64,000 bases of DNA from Hypomesus transpacificus. Lineage: Eukaryota; Chordata; Actinopteri; Osmeriformes; Osmeridae. Position 1 is the first letter of the stretch, and each line of letters opens with the position of its first letter. Location: NCBI RefSeq assembly GCF_021917145.1, contig NC_061073.1, forward strand, positions 4,618,550-4,682,549, read 5' to 3'. A model generated the notes under the pieces. It was not told the DNA's origin, searched no databases, and saw only the letters and a list, made by a program, of their open reading frames with translations. Position numbers and translations under genes: made by a program. Below are positions 53,211-64,000 of this stretch, in pieces.

Positions 53211-56200
53211 ACCAAGAAAGAAGAGGTGGAAGGGGGGGGGGGGGGGGGGTGAAGAGGGGTCTCAAAGGCCCTGCTGGAGGGTTTTAAATGTGCATCCTGT
53301 CTGATCTTCCGAAGGGTCGTCCCTGTTCTGACGTGACTTGGTTGGAAAGACACACACGGGTGTCCAGCTGCTGGTGTCCCCCTTGTGCTGTCAGATCTGG
53401 CATGAGAAGAGTTGTGATGGGAGAAATGGAGGAACCAAGGCAGGGTGGAAAGATGCATTAAAGTGTTCTGTGAGAGCTTGAAAGACCCCCCCCTAGCTCC
53501 CCATAAACCTCCCTGTCCTGATCTGTGGATGTTTCAGACAGGAGCATTCACTCATCCCATTGTTTAGAAAGGGAACCTGCCTAGGAAGGGGGTGTGCATG
53601 CAGGAGAGGGACAAGGTATACTGTTCCTAATCAATACCCTCGACCACCATAGACTCAACATTATTTGATTCTTCTTGTAGAAAAAATTGAAATAATCGAC
53701 ATTCTTCCCGGGGAGATGTTGTTATTGAATTCAGCGGAATAGCCTAAAGCACACGGGGAGAGGCAGGGCCAATCTCTGACTAATAACTTCTTTTGGCTCC
53801 TGAATAAATGACACGTTTTAAATGATGCATCCACACACGGTTTCCTCCCTGAACTCTGCCTCTGTAAAAAGAACGTCCTCTTCTCTTAAATGACTCTCTC
53901 TGTCCAAAATGTTCATTTGTGGGCTGGTGTCTTGTCCTGGCTTCTTTGAGCCACTGTCGTTTAGCCTTTTCTAAGTGAAGTCAGAAAAGTGACTAGCCCA
54001 GACCTAACATTGGAAGATGCTTTTTTGATTAAGTGTTAGAATCTGGCCCATAACTCGATCACAAAAGCACCTTGCAATAATCCTTTTTGTCTGTTAGAGC
54101 TGTACGTGTGTCAGCATCAGAGCCACTATCTTACCATCATCTCACTGTCTTGTCAGATTAGTAGTCTCTTTCATAAATAATGTCATAGGATTCATTTAGT
54201 GATTCAAGTAACAACCTAATATTGTCCACCTGTTCTGTAACATTGACATGTATGGGCTATTGCAGTATACTGCTCTATAATATGTCACTGATGCTAGTTC
54301 TGATCTGATGAAACCTATTATGTGAAATAAAAACTACAGGTGATGCCTGAATGCTGTGTTGAGCCATCTGTCTATACCACCACTTGTGTTATCTTATTTA
54401 TCTGATTTGTAGGAGTCTGCAAATGAAGAACATGCCATCCTGAGAAATTCCGATTTTCCGATGCCTATATTGCAAAACCCTTTCTCCCTCCAGGATGTGA
54501 TGCGCTGACTAACGGAAGTGACCCGCTAACATGACCATTCCTAGAAATCAAGTGTCACTTGAGTGTTTGCACGTATAACCAGAAAGAGTCCTTTATCACA
54601 TATACACTGGTGCTAAGCAACAGTAAATCAGACGCTGCTGACCAGGGGCACTGCCAGGAATTTTGGGCCCCATGATAAAGAAAAAGAAAATAATTTATAT
54701 GTGATTTCTATTAGTTTTTCTCTGTTTTCCCTGTCAGCCAGAGGCCCTTTGAATTGTCCTAACTTTTCCCTCCTATACGGCACCCTTGCTGCTGACCCTG
54801 CAATAGCCCAAACACGCAAGGAGACTTATGGTAATACTGCTGTAATGGAGGAACATGATGATCTGGAGGTTAATGTCCATGTATGCCGCAGTGCACTGAA
54901 GAGTCACAATGCGGACTGCCTGAACAACATGGAGATGCTGAGCGGTTAAACCTGTCTCCTCGATCCCTCTCTCCCTCACCCTCCATTCATTCATTTCCTG
55001 GTTTATGCCTGAGCTGCTTGAATAGGAGGAAGGCTTCCCTGCTTTATCAAGAAAGGTAAATTAAGCACACCCCAAATTAGAGTCTATCCACTTGCGTAAT
55101 GTGGGGCAACAGAGCAGGGTGGAGCTAAGCCTGCTCCCAGAGGGAAACCTTCTGCAGTGGAACAGCACTGAAAGGAAAAATGGTGTCCTTTTCCTGAGAA
55201 AACATGACAATGCAATCTCCACCAGATATCTGTACTGTGAGCTTATTGAACAGATTTCTAATTACTGGTAATACCTTCCCATGTCATTTGGTTTTCTTTG
55301 GTGCTTCATTCACTGCTTTTCGTGAATGGACAGTGCTGAATGTGTTTTCAGACCAGTCATTCAAACAGCAACTTCCTTTATTGGATGTCTGGTGAAGATA
55401 TGTTTGAGGAGCCACCAGATACATTTCCCCTACACAGGCTCATCTGTCATGTTGAACACGTTAGCATCCACGGAAAATTACCACAGTCACTGACAGAGAG
55501 CAGAACACTGCAAGAGTAGCATTTAAATACAGCCACAGGTTCAAAAGGAATATGGTTACATCTGTCTATCACAGTCCCGTGTCGTCAATAAGAAATACTG
55601 CCAAGGGGAAGAGCAAATGTCAGGAGGTGAGAGAGGGGTTCTAGAAACCTCTAGAAAGGCAGAGTACAGTGATACATATTCCACTCCAGGCAGAGAGTGG
55701 ATGTGTCTGTTTGTGTGTGTGTCTGTTTGTGTTGGAGTGAAGATCGAAAGGCACAGCTCTCAGCTAGGCCAAGACCGAGATATAAGTGTGTGCGAGTGAT
55801 GAACTTGAAGCATTGAATGTACAGGTTACATATGACCGTGAAGTGTGTGTGTGTGTATAGATGTATTTGTGTGGCTGAGGTCGATGATACACTACTGGGC
55901 TGGTGTGTCCATCAGCAGGACAAGGCACGTAAGCATGGATGTGTGTGTGTGTGTGTGTGTGTTTAGACACACTTACATATGCAAAGACTCACTGATACTT
56001 GATTTGATCACAAGACAAGAGAAACCTGAAAATACGACAGGAATACGATGGACAGTCTTTTCTGTCTGTCTCACTCAACTTAACTCACTCACTGAATACT
56101 GGAATTTAAGACCAGTCCAGCACATATCTCTTGTGTCAGAAGTCATAAACTAAACATGTACAAAAGTAAAAAACATAGCTAAAGCAGATGGAAGGTAGTA

Positions 56201-57240
56201 TACAATAGTGTGGTTATCATATCATCATATTATTACTATACAATGTTACACATCCTGTCTGATTGGAGTAGTGAGAAGCATTTCTTTCTTATACCAGCAG
56301 AGGACAGAAGGTTGTTTATGACCAATCTCTGCCTTTCAGCACGCGGTGCTCAGTTGAAGCGACACATGTGGCTGCCAATAACTGCTAGAGACCACTGAAA
56401 TTCTCTTCTTGTGCGCGTGTTATGCGAATGAGTGTGACCGAGTGGTTTAGTCCAATTGATACCTGCGCTAGAGTGTTTTCATGTGCATGTGATCGGTCTA
56501 CCCAATCCAATCAGCAGGATGATTAGTCAACTATAACTATTAAACAATACTGAAAGAAAAAGGGTTAATACAATGATATATGTGTCCCTGTCAGTGGGTC
56601 TTACCTATACCATGATAGTCACCTAGTTACAACACGGACACTGTCATTCAGAATTTCTACAGTCTCACATATACAGCAAGTCAACTTCAACGAGCTAATC
56701 CCCGCCTCCAGGGGAGGGGCTACAGCAGCAACTCTACAGGTGGGTGTGGCTTGTCACTGGGAGGTGGAGTCTCTGAGCTGAAGAGACCCTAAGGCGCATC
56801 ATGACTGAGCAGAAGAGTGGGGTTGACGGGTCAGGTTGACATGTCTGTCCAGGGGAAAGGCCACAACTCCCAGGGCCCTCGATCTAGATTGTTCCGGATT
56901 TGGAAGCGGGTGTCCCTGGATGTCCTTGTGTCCTTTCTTGGCAGAGAGAGCAGACGGGCAATGTCCAACCTCACCAGGACCTCAGGAGGTCTGTTTGTCC
57001 TCCTCAAACATCAGGGGGGGTGAGCTGCTTCTGAGGGCTGTCAGAGTATCTTTCCACATCACGCAACCCAATCTCTGTCATGGACACCAACAAACGACCG
57101 GCAGAATTGTTTTTGACAGTCTTCATGTCCCCAAATCCCTTCCCTGGTTCTCCTTCTCACCCTCCCAAGCTCAATGCTCTCCTGCCCCCACACCCTGCTC
57201 GCCCCCCACCCCCTGTCCTCTCTCCCCAGGAGGGGAGCTC
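53211..57240. other. Intergenic region between convergent aars1 and st3gal2
   Basis: Carries both 3' UTRs (aars1 on plus, st3gal2 on minus). A poly-G run lies at 53233-53250, scattered TG/CA microsatellites occur around 55700-55960, and there is repeat-like sequence near 54640-54690. No additional coding gene or RNA is supported. Confidence 0.5.
53803..53808 (+). terminator. Candidate polyadenylation signal of aars1
   Basis: AATAAA in ctgaataaatgac, 593 bp after the stop codon. A second candidate (gaaataaaaac) is near 54325. Confidence 0.4.
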
Positions 57241-60200
57241 TCACTTCCCAGGGAACACGGTGATCTTGCCGGCCTTAACCAGGTTCTGGATGATCTGGGC
57301 CTCATAGTCGGCGTCATGGACCCCCGTCTTCCGGAACTCTCCCGAGTAGCGGTTTTGCTCCCAATAGTGGTGCCAGTTTCCCCGGCTGTCAGCGCCAAAC
57401 CCAAACACATTCACCTGCGGTGTCAGATCATACACAGGAATCACTGTCCTGTCCACAATCAACACATACGTGCGTGTGTGTGAGCGTGTTTGTCTCTGTG
57501 TCTGAGTGCGCGTGTGTGTGTGTGTCTGAGTGCGTGTGTGTGTCTGAGTACGTGTGTGTGGATGAAGCTGACCTCGTCACAGACGTGCAAAGCAAAGAAC
57601 AGGACCAGCATGCCAGTGGAGGGGGTAGCGTCCGTGATGCCTCGTCCAGTGGTCATGGATGTACTTGAAGAAGGCGGGGTTGAAGATCTGGACCTGAAGG
57701 CGGGGTGTGTGTGTGTGTGTGGGGGGGGGGGTCAGAGATTTTAGAGTCAGCAAACCAAGCAAAAACTGAAAAAAATCGAGGTGCAGACTTTTACAGAACC
57801 CCTTGTGTGATCAGAAGGACCACAGACTGTAACAAGACGGGCCGGCAGACGAGGAGGATGAGATACCTTGTCCTTGTCCACCCGCAGGAACTGCTTCACT
57901 GGAGCGTAGGTGCTGAGGAAAAGGGAGAAACAGAGGGAGGTGAGAGTGAGAAGAGAGGGAGAGAGAACCAGAGTGACAAAAGGGATGAAAGTAACGTGCA
58001 TGTGGCTGTGTGAATCTAATCGTCCATTGTAAATACGTGGCTGCACCATGTCCGGGTGAAAAGCAAGCATTACAGAGTAGATCAGTCAGGATAGTGTGTG
58101 TGTGTGTGTTTGAGTCTGTGTGTGGGGGGGAGGGGGAGGGGGGGGTCTCTTACAAGCGTATCTGTCCGGTGGAAAGTGCGCTGGTGATCCAGAGCAGATC
58201 CAGGGTCTTGAAGGGCACCAGGACAAAGCTCACGTTGGCAGCCAGGTTCTTGGCACTCTCTGGGTACATGAAGTGGTGGGTGGTGTGGCTACCCGCGTCC
58301 TCCTCATAGCCCACTGTGGGGGCCAGGTTGATCCTGGGCATGGGACGGGAGGGAGGGAGGGAGGGAGGGAGGGAGGGAAGGAGGGAGGGAGGGAGGGAAG
58401 GAGGGAGGGAAGGAGGGAGGGAAGGAGGGAAGGAGGGAAGGAGGGAGGGAGGGAGGGAGGGAGGGAAGGAGGGAAGGAGGGAGGGAGGGAGGGAGGGAGG
58501 GAGGGAGGGAGGGAAGGAGGGAGGGAGGGAGGGAGGGAGGGAGGGAGGGAGGGAGGGAAGGAAGGAGGGAGGGAAGGAGGGAAGGAGGGAGGAGGGAGGG
58601 AAGGAGGGAAGGAGGGAAGGAGGGAGGGGGAGGGAGGGAGGGAGGGAGGGAGGGAGGGAGGGAGGGAAGGAAGGAGGGAGGGAGGGAGGGAAGGAGGGAG
58701 GGAGGGAGGGAGGGAGGGAGGGAGGGAGGGAGGGAAGGAGGGAGGGAGGGAGGGAGGGAGGGAGGGAGGGAGGGAAGGAGGGAGGGAGGGAGGGAGGGAG
58801 GGAGGGAGGGAGGGAGGGAGGGAAGGAGGGAGGGAGGGGGGAGGGAGGGAAGGAGGGAAGGAGGGAAGGAGGGAAGGAGGGAGGGAGGGAGGGAGGGAGG
58901 GAGGGAGGGAGGGAGGGAGGGAGGGAGGGAGGGAAGGAAGGAAGGAGGGAGGGAGGGAGGGAGGGAAGGAGTGAGGGAGGGAGGGAGGGAGGGAGGGAGG
59001 GAGGGAAGGGAGGGAGGGAGGGAGGGAGGGAGGGAGGGAGGGAGGGAGGGAGGGAGGGAGGGAGGAAGGAAGGAAGGAAGGAAGGAAGGAGGAAGGAAGG
59101 AGGAAGGAGGGAGGGAGGGAGGGAGGGAGGGAGGGAGGGAGGGAGGGAGCGAGGGAGGGAGGGAGGGAGGGAGGGAGGGGAAGAGATGGAAGGCAGACAC
59201 GGGTAGGTTCAGAGAGATAGGGAATAAAGAGGGAGAGAGAGGGAGTTCAAAAAAGGAAAGAGTCGGCGGCAGGGTTCCAAGCCTGTCAAAACGGTGGCAG
59301 GTTCAGCCCACTCAGGTTTCAGAGAGAAGCAAATGGCTGCTGATGTTGCTAAGGGATTTAATTACAGTTCGTTATGCCGCCCCCGACACACAGAGAATTC
59401 TTGCATCTTTATTGCAATTCATTTTTCTTATTATTCTCCTTCTCCCCTAAAAAATCTCTCTCATTCTCCTTACACCCTCCTACGCAAATTAATAATAATT
59501 AGAGTATACGCTTTGTCTTCTTGCACCTCACTGTGCTTTGTGCAAATGCTGTCTGCATATACTTCTATATACAGGCTGTATGAATTTACACGGACGCAGA
59601 TGTGCTGTGTGTGTTTGTGTATGATAGTGCATGTTTGTGTGACACTACTGGGAGATTGGGACAGAAGGCTTTAGCTGAGCTGCACCCACTTCTGATCTGT
59701 GTCTATACATGTTTATTATAATCTATATATGTCGCTCTCCTCTGATCTTCTTAAGACACAAAGCCCTCACTAGTATGGCCCTGCAGAGACTCCGGCACAG
59801 GTCACATGACCTGCCAGGCAGCCAGCCAATGGGTGACGAGGCTCAAAGGAATCTCCATAGTTCAAGTGGTGGCACATGTGGGACGGTGTGTTCACTTTAA
59901 TCTCTCCTTCTCTGACGTCCTCTCCCTCCCGTCCTCCGCAAGCACCCTCTCACCTCATGACGTGGTCGTGTTTGTCGATGGCGGGGCCGTATCCCGCCCC
60001 CCGCAGGTTGCCAGAGTTACCCACCACTGCACAGCGGAGGCACCGGGCGGGGTCCCAGGAGCTGTAGGGGGAGTGGCCAGGGATCACCTGGAAGAGGCGC
60101 TGCAGCACCTGCTGGATACTGTGGGGCTTGAACTGGGGCTGAAGCATCTAGAGAGGGAGCAGCAGAGAGACAAGGCCATCAGGGGAACGGAGGGTGACTA

Positions 60201-60789
60201 GTGTGTGTGTGGTGATACTGTAAAGAAGATAGCTAGGTAAGCACAGAAGGTTAGCTCATTCTGCTTCCTCCATGACTGCTTTTCTCCCATACCAACCTAC
60301 TGTTCTGTTTCATATCCCCCTCATATTTAAACTGTTGTATTCTTTTTTAGTTAATCCTATTTTTATTGCTTTCCTACAGGTACACCTGCACTTAGAGATT
60401 AATGTTGTGTAATTTTTAACTTGTTTAACTACATGCTCTTATGGTTTCTTCCCTTTAGCACTATTTTTTGGTTGTTCACAATATGTACTTCTTGTTTTTG
60501 ACTACCCGCAATGCTGTGGGGCTATCTTGTTGTTATTATCAGTGACCTATGCACTTTGTGAAGCTCTCTCTTGGAAGTCGCTTTGGATAAAAGCGTCTGC
60601 TAAATGAATAAATGTAAATGTAAATGTCATATCTCCCTATCCTCATCCTCTCCTGGAAGGCAGGGCCAGAACCACCTTGTACGGCTCAACAGCATTGCAC
60701 ATGCTGACACTTGGCTTGCATGCTGACTTGACTTGTTGTACCGGCAAGCCAAACATTGCCTCTGTCCTATCTAAAATCCTGACGAGACC

Positions 60790-60876
<87 letters not shown>

Positions 60877-62271
60877 AATGGAGCGTGGGGTTTTTACAAC
60901 ATCCTCTGACTCGTCTCAAGAGGCCAAGTGCTTGTTGATCTTTAGTCTGAACAGTTTCTACCAACACACACTGTTCCCACGTCCTCCCTCCCTCCCTCTC
61001 CCATCCCTCCCTCTCTCTCTCTCTCTCCGATCCCTTCCTCTCTCCCCCATCCTTCCTTCCCTCTCTCTCCCATCCCTCCCTCTCTTTCTCTCTCTCCCTC
61101 TCTCCCATCCCTCCCTCCCTCTCTCCCATCCCTCCCTCCCTTTCTCCCCCTCTCTCTCTCTCCCATCCCTCCCTCTCTCCCCCATCCCTCCCTCCCTCTC
61201 TCCACATCCCTCCATCTCCTCTCCTCTTCTTAGTCCTCCACTAGATTATTTGTGGCGTACTCTGTGACTTAGTGGGCAGTTGGCACCATTCTGCCTGTGT
61301 TAGCACTTTGAGCCTATTACAGCTGGACTGTAGCTACAGCACAGCGCAAAACCGCTGGTCAGCAACTCAAGGACAACACACTCAATTTGAGAAGATTCGG
61401 CCTAAGAACCCACGCACACGTAAACACTCACACCGTAACCCCTTCTGTTCATTAATAGGAAGGTAGCCACCTGAACACCAGGAACAGAACTCTATAAAAC
61501 CCAGTTTTACATAAGCAGGCAGGCCTTGCCTTTCTCTCTCTCTCTCTCTCTGTCTTTCTCACTCTCACACACACACACACACACACTAGCTGTTTTTCCA
61601 CAGGGCTTTGCTGACTTGGTCATTTCAGTATTCAGACATTACTCAATGTCTTCTCTCTGGACCCACCCAACACTCTCCCTTGTTAATATGATTGCCAAAG
61701 CTCCTCCATGTGTTTAATGGAAGCAAAGCTGGCATGGCTTATGAAGATAGACCATAAGTTAGTTTGTAAAAGTCTGTCACTGTTTATGGGTTAAAGTTTA
61801 GATGCTCCACTGAGGATCTGTAACTTGGCAACTGCCACAGCTGGCAAAGCAAAGGGTAGGGTAAGTGTGAGACAATAGTTGAACCAATTCTCATTAACAG
61901 AACCCAAATCCATTTGGACCACTTACCACCCACCAGTAGTATACATCTGAGGGGAGCTGGATGTTGTCTCGCGTCCAGACTGGCGAGATGTCCGGGTCAT
62001 AGTTCTCATCGAACCAATCCGAGACTCCAGGGTCTCCTACACAGTGGTCGCAGGCGCAAGTCTTCTGTGGAGCGCCCTCCACAGGCCCGGGGTGGTGCTG
62101 CACCCCTGCATAGCTGGGAACCAGCTTCACCCTCCGAGACTCCTCCCAGCCGGAGGGGTCGAGGTACGGCAGGCTGCCGCCCCCGCGCAGCGAGACGGAG
62201 AAGAAGAGCGAGGTGAGGAAGACGAGGGCCAGCGAGCCCAGCAGGACCCACACCCTCAGGGAGCACCTCAC
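57241..62271 (-). CDS. st3gal2: Beta-galactoside alpha-2,3-sialyltransferase 2 (frameshift; start unclear)
   Basis: Six minus-strand coding exons: 62271-61927, 60147-59954, 58333-58154, 57912-57867, 57693-57573, 57414-57241, about 352 aa (human 350). This Golgi type II enzyme adds sialic acid from CMP-Neu5Ac to Gal-beta1,3-GalNAc on glycolipids and O-glycans. The signal anchor follows [18 protein letters not shown]. Other landmarks are [18 protein letters not shown], sialylmotif L ([17 protein letters not shown]), YPESAKNL, the motif S region (FALHVCDEV), [16 protein letters not shown] and HDADYE. ST3GAL2 is chosen over ST3GAL1 by [22 protein letters not shown] and ADSRGNW. There are two defects. 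The position of the conserved initiator reads GTG, and the exon has no in-frame ATG. Exon 5 has one extra base in a five-C run at 57621-57625, which shifts the frame. Confidence 0.9.
57477..57560. repeat. GT-rich microsatellite in st3gal2 intron 5
   Basis: Imperfect gtgtgt and tctgagtgcgtgtg units between exons 5 and 6. Confidence 0.85.
58346..59180. repeat. Very long GGGA/GGAA tetranucleotide array
   Basis: About 835 bp of ggga units interspersed with ggaa, in st3gal2 intron 2. In the transcript sense this is a CCCT/TTCC pyrimidine tract reaching to about 12 nt from the exon 3 acceptor. The 290-300-codon open frames on both strands are artefacts. Confidence 0.97.
60503..60628 (-). mobile_element. 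SINE-related element in st3gal2 intron 1
   Basis: Reverse-complement relative of 40925-41046 (tacccgcaatgctgtggggc to aaagcgtctgctaaatg, with a taaatgtaaatg end). Confidence 0.6.
60797..60872. repeat. GA microsatellite
   Basis: About 38 GA units in intron 1 of st3gal2, followed at 60984-61215 by a CT-rich stretch with ccatccctccctctct units. Confidence 0.92.
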
Positions 62272-64000
62272 CCCGCCACCACTACTCGGGGGGGGGCTAG
62301 GTCCACTGGTGCCAATACGAGCCCCCCGCTCCACACCCAATCCTTGCCCGGGTCCGCCAGTCAGCCAGGGTCGCAGCTGTGCGGCCCTGTTTAAACCCTG
62401 CGTCCCTCTCCAGCTCCAGCCCCCCCAGCCCCCCCAGCTCCCCCAGCCCCAGCGCCCGTCCCGGGGCAGGGAGGGTGGGATGCGGCCTCCCCACGGCCAT
62501 ACCCCGCTGCCTGCCACCGTCCCCACCCTCCCGCTGGCCTCGGGCCCGCTCAGGGTGCTGCCCTTCCCTAACGGGTACAGCTCCGGTCCTCTTAACCTGG
62601 TCGTCTCAGCCTGGTCCTCTCAGCCTGCTCCTCTCAGCCTGGTCCTCTCAGCCTGGCACAGAGTTAGACCTCGCTTCACCGTCTGTCAGTCTTCTTGTCG
62701 ATTCTGCCCTGTGGATCTCTCACTTGGGCCACAGCTGAAGCTCACTCCTCGTCACTGTCCTCTTCTCTCTCTCCCCCCCCCCTGTCTCTATTTACCGGTT
62801 CTCACACCTCCCTCCAGATTCTATTCTGGCTCAATTCCGAGAGATGCAGTTGAGCTACGACTTAGTCGACTCTCTCTCTGTCACCGTGAATCAGCCTGCA
62901 TGTCAGTAGCCCCGTTGTCTTGTGTTCAGCCTGGTAGCTAGTCCATACTGCTCTCCCAGCCATGTGGCTGGCGCGATATCCAGGTGTTTCCTTTTCTCTC
63001 TCTCTCTGTCTCTGTCTATGTCTCTCTCTCTCTCTCTGTCACTCTCTCCAGTGTCTCTCTATCTGAGACTGGCAGCAGTGATAGTGACAGACACCAGCAG
63101 GCTAGCCAGGATAGAGAGTTAACGTGGGATGAGACAAAGGGCAGCCTTGCATGAACACCGCTCAATTCAGTATTCAGTCATCCTATTAAAATAACACTCT
63201 CTCTCTCCTCGCGTTTTTTTTCCCCCCCCTCTCCTGTCTGTTCTGTTTGCCTTCTCTTTCTTCTCGCCTGTGCGTTGTATTTTCCCTATTCTTCTCTTCT
63301 TGGCTGTTGCTTTTTTCGTCTCCTCGGTCGCTCCCCTCTGTGACTAGATCCAGACAAGTAGAGCCGTCCAGACACAGCTGAGTCCACCCATGGGAGGAAG
63401 TGTCTGTCCCTAAACTGGCACACTGAGCACCTACCAACCCCACAAATGCCAATCCTACTGGCTGTGTCAGACCACCCGACTGACAGGATGACCAATAGAA
63501 TTGGAAGAGGTCACTGCACGGTGGACCCTCAGAAAAGCTGTTAGCCTATCAGAGTGGTGGTGATCGTATCGGTCCAACCGCCACGGTGAAACAATGAACG
63601 GCGCCGCCAAGAATAGAAACAAATGTAATCAAGGCATCGAGATTGTGATAACACTGCACAGGGATTGGATGAGAGTGTGATAATCTAGCAAGGCTATTGG
63701 CTGGTTGGTCTACGACGAATGTATGATAACTGGTTAAGGGCTTAGCGAGCAACAGTCTCCAATCTCCAAGACAGGGTTGAAAGAAGTGGAAAAGACAAAC
63801 CAATTCCACAACAATCTCATCTTCGTCCAGCTGGCCAGTTCAGGGAAGAGGGTAACAGCTGTCCTGCAGCAACGTGTGTGTGTGTGTGTGTTGAGGGAGC
63901 CCCGCCCACCAGTAGCAGCTGGGATAGAATTCTGGTGACTGTATGTGAGTGTGTGTTTGGGTGAGGAAATGTAGATTTGGTTTGGGCTGATGTGGCCTGG
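62272..64000. other. Upstream region of st3gal2
   Basis: A GC-rich segment (62272-62560) stays open in the st3gal2 frame without an ATG. Beyond it lie CT microsatellite near 62996-63050 and unique-looking DNA. It should contain the 5' UTR exon(s) and promoter, and possibly the missing initiator codon. The tandem ctcctctcagcctggt units at 62588-62660 are a short satellite. Confidence 0.45.

Noticed and set aside
58120-59206. Nearly 300-codon Gly/Arg/Glu and Pro/Ser/Leu open frames
   Set aside because: Pure GGGA/GGAA repeat lying in an st3gal2 intron.

Overview
The window is nuclear DNA of a ray-finned (teleost) fish. It holds spliced vertebrate genes with GT-AG introns, very abundant micro- and minisatellites, tRNA-derived SINEs, non-LTR retrotransposon 3' ends and short inverted-repeat DNA transposons. 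One SINE family (its tRNA-like end reads as reverse complement here) looks to me like a family common in smelts, pikes and relatives, but that lineage guess is from memory and weak. All exon models below were assembled by eye from reading frame, splice sites, phase matching and remembered family sequence.

Layout, left to right. (1) 764-3309, minus: a paired-like homeobox gene, best match ISX. (2) 7434-16512, plus: a 12-exon SLC23 transporter of the SLC23A4/SNBT1 nucleobase type, 635 aa. (3) 17946-21850, minus: a three-exon FAM180A-type secreted protein gene. (4) 23.1-27.6 kb: a U2 snRNA 3'-end fragment, a broken transposon-type protein fragment, a two-exon gene I do not recognise (25136-26283, minus, 325 aa) and a TIR element with an internal triplication. 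(5) 28.3-34.9 kb: gene-poor and dominated by tandem arrays. (6) 35330-42669, plus: a 13-exon, 679-aa transglutaminase with an intact catalytic triad. (7) 43205-44029, minus: single-exon EXOSC6 (MTR3), head-to-head with (8) AARS1, coding 46034-53210 plus, 20 coding exons, 966 aa. (9) 57241-62271, minus: ST3GAL2, six coding exons.

The right half (st3gal2, aars1, exosc6) matches the neighbourhood of the same genes on human 16q22; the slc23a4/fam180a pair recalls human 7q33. The genes do not form a functional pathway: they are housekeeping genes (tRNA charging, RNA exosome), a Golgi sialyltransferase, a transglutaminase, a nucleobase carrier, a small secreted protein and a homeobox regulator.

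The most unusual features are tandem repeats that invade splice sites. In aars1 a 67-bp unit containing the complete 3' splice site plus the first 18 coding bases of exon 2 is repeated exactly seven times. A transglutaminase intron ends in 60 consecutive C followed by AG. St3gal2 exon 3 is preceded, in transcript sense, by about 830 nt of CCCT-type repeat. St3gal2 also has a one-base frameshift in exon 5 and no ATG at its conserved start. I found no convincing new multi-gene system; the strongest candidates for something undescribed are the aars1 splice-acceptor array and the unrecognised gene at 25-26 kb.
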